A stretch of 64,000 bases of DNA from the NCBI RefSeq assembly GCF_963678635.1, contig NC_087062.1:64825253-64889252 (forward strand), read 5' to 3'. Each line of letters opens with the position of its first letter. Within the stretch, counting starts at the first letter, position 1. The translations under genes and the position numbers were made by a program. The notes under the pieces were generated by a model that was not told the DNA's origin, made no database searches, and was given only the letters and a program-made list of their open reading frames with translations. Positions 1 through 10,600 of this stretch are shown one piece after another. The stretch is from Symsagittifera roscoffensis. Lineage: Eukaryota; Xenacoelomorpha; Acoela; Convolutidae.

Positions 1-318
1 CAAACCAGCTTCCTTCAACCAATTTGGAACGATTTCTATGACGGATTGAAACTCCGCTTACGCGTTAATAGCGCGAAATATATCGCGCGTTAATTGCCCT
101 AAATTGTACATGGCAATTTTAAAACCCCCTGTAGCTTTACAAAAAATGATCACAGGTGAAATATATTTCCAAATTTAAGCTCAGGACAACAATACTTTTT
201 GAATGCTATAAATAATCCCGTCAAAATCTGCTAGTTAAAAAGTCGAAATTTGTCTGAAGAAAAAAAAACCACACGAGCACAAATATTCCGTTACTTCCGT
301 TTACGAAGGTCGGAATAA
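1..318 (+). repeat. R1 dispersed repeat, 5'-truncated copy at window edge
   Basis: This matches the middle and 3' end of the ~530-bp R1 family seen again at 46.0, 47.9, 53.6, 57.96 and 58.47 kb. It shares the core ACGCGTTAATAGCGCGAAAT, the AAAAATGATCACAGGTGAAA block and a 3' end with ATTCCGTTACTTCC. The window starts inside the element, so its 5' hairpin end is not visible. The 3' hairpin (ACTTTCG/CGAAAGT in other copies) is degenerate here. No protein is encoded. Confidence 0.8.
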
Positions 319-1247
319 TAATAGTCTGTGTTAAAATCCTTAGCATTGACTGTAATTAATAGTTGGTTATTGATCAAAATGAACACATTTCATCGCAACA
401 AAACTTGTGTCGCAACAACATTTGCGACTTAGCTTGGGAAAAAAAGATAGTTCATACTATAACACAAGCATTGCTTGTGTAAAGACTAACCAACGTAATC
501 CGGATCTGAAAATGTCATATTTCCTAAGCTGCACTAAGTTTTTCAATCCGCGTGAAAAGACAGAAACAGCCAAGTTTAGTAAAATTTTCACACTTATTAA
601 ATTTTTCTCGCTGAGAAAATTTTATGTCGCTAGAACAATTTTTCACTCTGCTTATTCAAGAAAGGGTTCACTACGAAGCGAAACTTAGTGCAGATGAGGA
701 AATTTGAAATTCGAAGTAAATATTGTCCCAATGAACTTTGAAAACAGGCATTTTAGAGAATAACAACCTGAATTTGCGCTTAATTTTGTCCACTAGTGTA
801 GATGTCTTCACTACGATCATTTTAACTTAAAAACAAACGCAATTTGGTTTACTTTCTATTTGCTAACTCTCAAGGAAAATCTATCGAAACAAAAAACGGA
901 CTGATATGAACGAATTCAGAGACTAAGTTCTTGGGCCACGGGGTCAAGGAAAAAATTCAGGCATACCTTATATTGAACAAGATCATATTATCTCTTGACT
1001 GGACCATAAGCGACGAAGTCTAACAGATATCTCCCAATTGTGAGTTTTTGCTTAACTATTTCGAGATAAAAGTAAAAGTATGAAATTTAACAGAAATCTC
1101 CCAATTGAAAATTTTGCTTAACTATTTCGAGATAAAAGTAAAAGTATGAACTTCAATTAAATGTATCATAATTATGCTTAACACAAGGTGAACGTCTAAA
1201 GGTAGGCGGCGTATTCAATAAGGAAAAGAGGGTAAAATCAAGGCGGT
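319..1247. other. 3' flank of the PACSIN gene, no gene seen
   Basis: AT-rich sequence with no convincing coding potential on either strand. I looked on the minus strand for an SH3 exon (ALYDY, YPANYV-like motifs) that would complete PACSIN and did not find one. The only structure is the 66-bp tandem duplication at 1021-1152. No clear AATAAA follows the PACSIN stop. Confidence 0.5.
1021..1152. repeat. 66-bp tandem duplication
   Basis: Two adjacent copies (about 1022-1087 and 1088-1152) share ATCTCCCAATTG and TTGCTTAACTATTTCGAGAT followed by AAAAGTAAAAGTATGAA. They differ by a few substitutions and one small indel. Confidence 0.85.
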
Positions 1248-1601
1248 CTAACCAGAACCACAATTCGTCCGAGCTCCATTCTGCCTCGTAATTTCCGGTC
1301 CGTCAACATCATCGTGAATCACATCACTTTGGCCTTCTTCGTCTTCTGATTCGTAATGTTGGTTATTTTGATGATGAATAGCAACTGAAGTGCCTCTAGG
1401 GAGTGGCTCGGGCCCAGAGCTACCTAGAGACATGTTTACATGGTAGTTATCCGATGCGCCACTTCGGGTCGCTTCATCTTCGCTTCCATTCGAGTATGAG
1501 TCGTCGTAGTCATCTGGAGGCGGCGGAGGCACAGGAGGTCTAGATGAAGACGATGGTCCAGCCTCGGGTTTGTCCGGTGCAGAGTACACGTGATCCTCAG
1601 G
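1248..1601 (-). CDS. PACSIN: PACSIN exon 6: acidic and proline-rich C-terminus
   Basis: Acceptor TTTTTTTCTAG, then PEDHVYSAPDKPEAG, a run of prolines, and an acidic tail (YESEDEEGQ). It ends at TAG 1248-1250. A possible donor two bases before the stop leaves open that the exon is internal and that an SH3 exon lies outside the window. Confidence 0.7.
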   Translation of the reverse strand, partial: PEDHVYSAPDKPEAGPSSSSRPPVPPPPPDDYDDSYSNGSEDEATRSGASDNYHVNMSLGSSGPEPLPRGTSVAIHHQNNQHYESEDEEGQSDVIHDDVDGPEITRQNGARTNCGSG

Positions 1602-4600
1602 CTAGAAAAAAAAGCGTCCAATTTCGGAATATGAATGCTACCATCAACATGAATCTTTCGTAAATTCAGCGAAAAAAAATAACTACGGTATTATTTAAAG
1701 GTGAAAAATTGAGAATCATGACTGTTTGTTATAAAAAAAATTGGGCGTAGCCGCTTATTTAGAAGAGATTATTCAACCAATCGGTATTTCGGTTGAACCC
1801 AAAAAAATTCAAATTAGCAACTGGACGAAACTTACGAAGCGAAAATCAGGCCGATTATCTTCAAGCAGACACCAGTTGAGCCGAAAAAAAACTTATTATG
1901 CAAAAAATTTTTAAAGTTTCAACTTTTCGCCCTGAAAACCACCCTGCAGTAACCAGTACTCAGCTAGTACTTAATTTTGAATTTTCATGAAATTGAAGAG
2001 CATTGAGCATGTCACGTGAAGAGCCTTGAGCATGTCAAGTGATTCAACTGGATTTGTTAACTTGCTGTTAACTATAAAAAAAACTCTTTATTCCACTTTG
2101 ATAACACTTGCTAATCGCAAGCGCAATTAAAACTACATAGAAACTGAAAACTTCTATTTTTTGAAAAATCTCAAAACGAACCAACTTCTGAATCTTAGAC
2201 ATGCGTTATATTATAGCTTGTTCATTTTTGTGTCACGGGAAAGCTTAATCTGAGCTATAAATCAATAACGAATTGAAAAATCATGCTTCTACAAAGAGTC
2301 GAAGCGGAGCTTCGCACCACTTGAGATACAACAAAAAACATTTTAAAAAACCGTTAAGTCGAAACAAATTTAAACATTTAAAAACTTTTTTTTCCTAAGT
2401 CTCGATAAAAAGATCGACGGCCCAGCTAAAGCTGCAGGTACAAGTTTGACATTGAATCAATTTTCTATACTGATGCGACACAGAAAACTTGATTTCAGAA
2501 TTGGACTTTGACCAAAATCTTAGCTTTTCTCTTCTAAAATAAGTGAGAAGAGTGAAAAATTTCGGGATAATCAATTTTCACAAGGAGCTAATATTTCTCT
2601 TACAAATGGAGTCGCCATTTCTGTAGAAACAAACAATTATCGCAACCGGTTGTTTCAATTGAACTTTTCATCCCAGATTTGATTGCGCAAATTTTAAGAA
2701 AATTTTAGAAGTTTCTAGAAAAACAGTCAAAAGTTCTACAAAAAAGTCCCAAGACTTTCCAAACTCCGAAAAAATTTTTTCTGCAAAAAGCATGTTGTGA
2801 CCTCATAAGCAGAGAAGATTCCCAAAACCGGGTTTCTCGATCGAACACATACTGAGACTTGGCACGGTAGTTTTCGCGTAAATTCAAAACGTTTCCAAAA
2901 ACGGTCAAAGTTACAAAACTTTGACCTGTTTGAAGGCCATAACTTTTTTCTTAAACAAACCGGGCAGGGCCAATTAAAAATGTAGACTTTAAACTTTAAG
3001 CAACCTGCTCTTTTGATTAAACCTATGATATCAGAGTTGGCAGGATAGTTAGCAAGTCCAAAAAACGATCAAACAAATCAAAAAGTTGTCAATTCCGAGA
3101 ACAAAAGCTTTTTGCGTGAAAAAAAGGCGTAGCTCGCTTGTGCAGAAGGAATTCGCGCAAACTGTCATTTCGGTTGAACCCCAAATCTCAGATTTAGAAG
3201 AGTAGTTCTCGAGAAAAATCAAAAACTTTCAAACGGCCAAAAAGGCAAAAACTTTCAAACGGCCAAAAATTCAAAAATTCCGAAGGTCCCTCGGGGTAGT
3301 TTTCTGCCAAAAAAAATCAAAAAGTTGACTTCTCCGAGGGCGATAACTTCCGTAGACAAATTGTGAGTGGCCGCTAATGCAGGGACGTTTCCCACTACTA
3401 AGCGTACCAACCAAAGGCGAAACCACTTCAATATAAAATAAGATAAAACCACATTTAAACAGGAAAATTCACTTAGCTAGTTAATATTCATTAAAAAAGT
3501 TATGAAAATAGTCGGCTAACATTTAAGTTTTCGCCGTCGCTGTGCTCAAAAGGATTGTCATATTCCGTCGGCTCTCTTGGAATGGTGTTATATTTAAAAG
3601 GATTCAATGTGTCTAGCGTTCCCGTCTTGGGATCCACTTTCGTCTTCTCTCTCACCACGTTGTTATTTGATGATTCTACAACTACTCCCTCGTTTACTGA
3701 CAAGGAGGACGAGGCAGCTGCTGGTGTGGTCTGTCGGGGGGCGGCTGTCTTGGGCTCGACATGTAGAGAGGTAGACTCGGGGGGAGGTGGCAGAGAGGAA
3801 GATGACACAGCCGCTGAGGTGCTTTGCGACTGTAGCCGTAGCGAGGCAGAGTTTGAGGACGAATTTGATGCTAACACCAATTAAAAAAATCAAATTAATT
3901 TAATTTTTAACTGATCTCATTTGAAGCATAAAACCATTCAACATTTTAAAGTGATCAATACAGAGCTGAAGCTGGATATTATCACATGGTTACTATTTGG
4001 ATCAAAAATGACTCCAAAACGATTGTTCTACAGAAATCGTTAACTTTTGTCGACAGAAGCGTTTCAGTACCACCGTTAAATATTGTGTTCATTGGAGGGA
4101 ACATAAACGTACATGAAACTAAACTTTACTGGTTACTCACTTGCAGTTTGTGTCCGTGTACTCTCGAAAGAAGCTTCCGCGGCTCCGTGAGTTGCACTGG
4201 CAGGCGGCGAAGTGTCTGCTCGCAAGCGATACGAGCCGGTTCCCGATTCAATTGCCTTGCTATCACCAAAAGCAACAGCCGCTTGTACCGCCTTCAGAGA
4301 CGCCGCACCCTTTGCCGATGCTAGACTAGGTCCTGCCATCTCGATCGTCCACTCAGTATAATCAGGACAGTTAAGGCTTGTTTCAAGGCCCCTTTTCTGG
4401 GCAAATAACGAGAGATCGTCCTCGATGCTGGCTTTGTTCAGTAGGTTGTGGAGCGAAGGGTATACAGCTGGATGTTGTGGGTAGGCAGAAGCGTTCAGAT
4501 GATTGCAGACTGTTAGCATGCATTGTTTAGTGAAGGCAAGGCGACTCTTCTCGAAGTCCTGTAGAAAAAAATCATATGCTATTTTAAAGTATATCCTAGA

Positions 4601-7600
4601 TTGACATCAACATTGATTGACTGCTACGATGTAGAAAGTTGGGATAAAAATCCAAATACAATAATTAATTCCTGAGTTTTAAATTATGCGCCGGTGGATG
4701 ACGACTGGAGTTCTTTGTTCGCAAAACTATACTTATCTTGACTTGACACTGAAGAGTTTCTTTCAGCACCTTGGGATTATCTAGATAGAATTCGACAAAT
4801 GCCGGACAAAATTTGTAGCCTTAAGCAACGCTTTCATCAATCTTGTCATCTTTTATCGTTACGACAGGAAAACAGAAGAATCGGTGGTTGAAAAGAACGA
4901 AAATGAAAAGCAAATCTTGCGAATTCATATGAACCAATTATCCTTAGCATAAATTCAGTAAAAGCTGCATGATTGTTAATTGAACATTGCGTAACTGCTC
5001 AATATTTGTGATTGCTCTATATACCAACAGCCCAGTGTATGTGACACGGACATAGTTAGTATCTTCCCCTTAAATGTATGAGGGAAAAGGATGTTAAATT
5101 GATTCGTGGATAAAATTTTCCCCCAACCAGAATCGAATATTTTATATGCAACGTTATGCAATTTTGGATAGAAAATCTTAACTTGGTGTATTTAAAGGTG
5201 AGGATGATAACTTCATCCGCCGCATCAAGGTGGCACCGGGTACGGCGAAATGGTCCTGACGGGGTTAAAAAGTGGTAACTTGATCCAGGCATACCTGCGC
5301 GTGTCCGAACTGGTTCTCCATGTCTCTCCTGTGTCTGTCCTTGTCTCCTTGCAGCTCATTCACTGCTTTTCTGTACTTGTCTTGAGCAGTCAACATGGCA
5401 TTGTGCGCATCGTTCTCCTTCTTTAGCGCCTTCCGCTTCTGCTCGTCCGACTGCTCAGTCACACTCTGCAGCAAAACACAAACTAAGAGTTAACCCTTTT
5501 GAAGTAAATGAGTTGTCGCAACTAAAACCAAACATACTCCATCACAATAACATATTCATCGCCAGCGAGCACTTTTCAGCATCACTTAACTGGATTTCTT
5601 TAACCTTATTTACAGGCAAAAATTAAAACTTAACACAAGGCGAAGAATAGCAAGTACATGTGGCAAAAAAAGCGCATTCGGTGCCACTTTTGCTGCTTGT
5701 ATTGGACATTTATCAGCATCTGATTGTCTGCTTTATTGGTTGCTGGTGTTTACATTTTTAAAGGCGACCATGGCCCAGAGGCGAGGATGTGGGGTTCAAA
5801 GTTTCAAATTTGCGATACAACATCAATCCTTATACACAAAATCCAAAAAAATATCGAGCCAACAAACTTGAAATCAGACGTTAGGTTTAGGTGGAGGGGG
5901 ATTTGTAATGTTAATCCAAGACATTAGAGTTTAATGGGATACGATAACCACCGTTCTACATTTAAAATTAGTAGAACGGTGGTTATCGTATCCCATTAAC
6001 CCTATTTGGACGAGCGGTACGAAAACGTACACAACTAAACACGGTTGATATTAGCCAATCAGGATTGAGAATAGAGTGTTGTAGAGTAATAACGCAATGA
6101 AAGGGACGCATGCAGCAGCGTTAACTACAGCCAAACATACGTGCACGTTGATTTGTGGAAATCACTGCGTCATCCTGTTTGTGCATGTACGAATACCCGT
6201 AAAGTAACCACTGTGTACATTTGAAACATTCATTTCTCTATATTGAAAACTACTACGTGTTTGCAAAAAATTTCTTCATGTAGCCTATAATCTGTTGATT
6301 TATTGTGGGAAATAATTGTATCCTAGCCCAATTTGCACGACCTCGTTTTATTGACTATTGGTTTGGCTCTTTTACGTACCAGCCGGTCCTGGCGGTCATG
6401 AGCAAAAAAAAACATCAACTTTTCCGAATTTCAGATAAAGTTGATATATGGCTGGGGCGTTTGAGTGCAACGTTTCCTGGGACAATGGCAACAACGATAC
6501 AGTTTATTTGACGGATCTCGAGTTTAATTTGGATCTTTTCGTGGCCTATCGTGCAGATACAAACTGGGTTGGTCAGATTACGAATATTTACGACTGGAAC
6601 GATGTGGAAGTTCTATGGTACAACGACAACAGCAAAAATACAGTAAGACTGCGAGACATTGTTCCCCTAAATCCTAATGAATTTGTCAACGAACGAGTGG
6701 CCTGGCGTGACGACCGTAATATTGTGGGTCGTATAACCTCTGTAAAGAAGAGTACCGGTCGTAAGGGCACAAAGCGTACCCAGAGCGTGCTTCCTGTACT
6801 CGGCTCGGTGGAGAATATTCTCGGAACAAGCAACCCTGACAGTGCAGAGGCAGAGCCGTCTGCAGAAGACTCCGCGGTTGTAAGTACAGCTGATAATGCT
6901 GGTACTCCGTGTACGCCCGGGTACGTCAAAGGGTTGTGACAGTCAATGGGTTGTGCGTAGATGTGTATGCCATACGTTGGATGGACAATCGGTACGTGCA
7001 TCTTCTGAGCACCTTCTGTGCGTCTTTGCCGGTTGCTGAGCTGAATCGCTTTGACCGTAAGCGTCGTCAATACATAAGGTTACAGCACCTGCTGCAATTC
7101 TGGCGTACAACAACCATATGGGTCACGTAGATGAAGTAAACTCATATATTGCCAGATACAGAATGACTACCCAAACCAGAGCCAGATACTACATCAAGAT
7201 ATTTCTCCACTTTGTCAATATGATCGCCACCAATTGCTGGGCAGTATATCGCCGCGATTGCGAATTGGATAACGTACCAGTGAAATACCGGCTGAGTCTG
7301 TTTGCTTTCAAAAGCCAGCTAGCTTCCAGTTTGATGAGGGTCAATGTGCGTTCGCGCGGTGTTGGCCGGCGCAGTACAGTCGATCAACAGATCGCTGCTA
7401 AGCGAAAGCGCGGAGGTAGACGGACCCCTACGCTCGCGCCAGATATTCGGACCGATAATGTTGGCCACTGGCCAGTTGCATCCGAAAGGGGACCCCGCTG
7501 TAAACTCCCAACTGGTGAAGCACGTCCGGTTACAAAATGCGAGAAATGTGATGTATTTTTGTGTATAACTGCTAAGAATTGCTTTAAACAATTCCATGGG

Positions 7601-10600
7601 GTGTAATATATCATGTTTTAAACAAAACTTTGTTTTTTCAAAAAGAAATCAGTCAAAAAACGGGTTCGGTACTTATTCGTACCGCCCGCCGGATGGACCA
7701 CATGCGCCCATTGGTACGAAAAAGAGCTAAACTAAATTCATAGTCACTCGATTGCAATTTTAAAATTCTCGCACTTTTAGTAATTAATGGTTGCCAATAG
7801 GTGCCCAAATGCGAAAAATGATCTAGTTTTGCTCACGTTTTAAGTACCTCGTGCAAATAGGGTTAAACTCTTATGATGTCTTGGATTAACATTACAAATC
7901 ACCCTCCACCTAAACCTAACGTCTGATTTCTATCCTAGCCACATATTAACTTTGAAGTTGATTACATGTAGCACATGCATTTCAAACAAGCGCGGTTTTG
8001 GATATGGAACGACTAGTTGATACTCTTGGTTGCCCAAACTCTTATTTCAGATTTACTTTTCGGTTAATTTCATTTAGATAATATTTACATCCGAAAAAAA
8101 ACCATAAATTCTCCTTCCTAGATCGATTTGGAAATTTAAAAATGAGGAAAATAAGAAAGCAGAAGATGAAGCAGAACTTCGCACCACGTGAGATACAGCA
8201 CAAACAAAGTCTGGCAAACATGTCGTCAGAAAAATGAGACAAAAGCTGCTATTTCAAAAAAAAATGAAAATACGTCTAAAAACGCAAGATCAATTTGTAA
8301 ATAAATAAATAATAATTCTAAAACATTTTGAAAAAGCCCGCTGAACTGAAAAAAAAAGTTTTCTTACAAACACTGAGATTTTGAAAAAGTCGTCTCCGCT
8401 CAAACAAATACCCGTAAAGAACATGTTTCAATCATCGATCGCAGCGAAATGAGGCTACTAAGCCAATACAAATAAGTCGCAACCTTAAAAGCCGAACAAA
8501 AAAAATCTGCAATTTTACCAAATCGGTATTAAAAGATTACAAACAAATACAAATTTCGATCGGAAACACTCAAACACACACATTTATAACGCATTAATCG
8601 CGAGAAATTTGCCTCTCGTGACCAGGGAACTCGTGGAACCAATTACAACCATTTCGACAACAGACTATTAAAATCGGTATGCCTATTCTATTAAGTTGAA
8701 AAAATTGTCTATTTTGCACGTGTTAAGAAATGCATACGGATTCCACATGCAATCAGTAATAACAGAGAAAATGCCCACAATTGGTATGCTTATGTCACGT
8801 AATGAATAAGCATACCAATTTTAGCTGCTGTCAAAGGTACTAGTGAAGGCATGTCTTAAAACGTGAACAATACTATTTTAAACAAATTTGGTGAACATTC
8901 GGCCGGCAACTCCTAGCACATATGCCATGTCAGTAACAGACGTCTGCCCTCCTCTTATCGTCTGGGGTAAACCCTCTAAGCAATTATAGATATTTTTAAA
9001 GTGCGAGATGTCGGCGACTCCCCATGCATATTCCGTAATACATCAGTTGGCCTGCCGAATCCCCAATTTCTGAAGGTCGAATAGCAAATTTTTGTCCGTC
9101 GAATTGTCGTCAAAATTTAAGCACGTCGAGTTGTCCTCAACTTGCTTCTTTTCGCGCATGTGCATACATGACAATGTCACTAACATTTGTATCTGGATCT
9201 AATTTTTGATACTGGATTCGTATGGGCCTCAAAAACAATTTTCGTCTCTAGCTTTTTCTTCCGGTCGAGCAAATCAACTTCTGTTTTCAGTCATTTGTCA
9301 AAATTTGTCCGATACAGTCATATGCAAACCAATTTTGACCAATGGTTCCTCACTAGCGCCAGTGATAAATATATGTCGTAAAATTGCTCATCCTATGGAT
9401 GTCTAATCAAATACCGACAAAACTGAAGATTAAATCTAGGACGCGGTTGCAATTCCTTAGCTGATAGTAAAGAGAAAACAAGGCTTGGAACCATTTCAAA
9501 ATCATTGCAGCAACTACTGGTAGTCATCTGTAAATTTCTCGATTGTTGCAAAAAACTTCGTTTGTTTGTTTTTTACCGAAAGCAAAATGATAAGTACTGA
9601 AATATGCGATAAAATGTACCAGAATTTGTAAAGTGCTTTAAATAATTCTGATCGGGAAACACTGTAGGTAATTTAACTTTTCACGTTGTTGAAAACTTTA
9701 GCAAAGTCTCGAAAAAATTTAAGAGTTTTAAGATAATTTAAGTTAAAAAAAATTAGATAAGTACAAAAAAAAATTCAAATTGTTTGGATGGTTCTAATTT
9801 ATACAAATCGAAATAAACTGAGTCAAACTTAAATATATATACCTGATGACAATCGATTGCTTGTTGACATGCTAATAGGATGATTATTTGTGGTATCCAA
9901 AGGTGCAACTCTAATAACTCTGTTTTTGCCTTCACTTATTTACCTAGGTTTCCCTCGGGCTACTGCCAGTTGGGCTGTACTGCCCGTACAGTAACCCTGA
10001 TGCAGTTTATTAGTTCATTAATGTTCTCTAAACTGTATCTAAATTCAAGTTCAAGGTCTAAAAAGCGAAAAAGTAAATTTGAGCCTGAACAAAAATTTAA
10101 GATTTATCCTGAAAAAAAAAGAATTAAAAAATCATCACGACCTATATTAGAGTCTGAATTACGTTCATCGAGTCTTAATCAAGCGTTAAAAAGCCACAAG
10201 TACCTGAGCAGAAACCGTTTCAGCCGAAAAAAAAAATTAATAAAAAAGATCCCTTCCCCTCAAAACACACGGCAGCGAATAGTTTCATCGGTCATCAAAC
10301 GACGAAATATATGCTGCCTGAACTATTCGCCGAAAAATTTTGTGCTGCCTAAATGATTAAGGCAAAAAAACGATGAATACGAAGTCAAAGTTGGTTAAAA
10401 TTACAAACAGGAAAAAATCGAAACACAAAAAGCAACTACAATTTTAATTGCGTACAGCTAAAAAAATTCTGTGATGTGGCAACTAAGCCGACAAAATATA
10501 AGCAGACAATTATTAGGCCTACAACTGCTTTAAGAAACGGAATATCTTCCGTTAAGAACAAAAAAATAATGTCCTATCAGATTCGCACCTAGGACCTTTG

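Larger units (their letters stand above)
6000..7862 (+). mobile_element. piggyBac-family element, 1.86-kb deletion derivative
   Basis: Ends are CCCTATTTGGACGAGCGGTA (left) and, read inward from the right, CCCTATTTGCACGAGGTACT. They form imperfect inverted repeats that continue for about 35 bases. TTAA flanks both ends (5996-5999 and 7863-7866), the canonical piggyBac target duplication. Inside are an intact plus-strand ORF with two Tudor/KOW-like repeats and a broken piggyBac transposase C-terminus. The central DDD catalytic core is absent, so the copy is non-autonomous. It sits inside PACSIN intron 2. Confidence 0.85.

Noticed and set aside
3555-3884. 109-codon plus-strand ORF
   Set aside because: Antisense shadow of PACSIN exon 5.
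9880-10356. 158-codon plus-strand ORF rich in Lys and Ser
   Set aside because: Low complexity, overlaps dispersed-repeat sequence (a piece recurs near 11045), no motif, no splice context.
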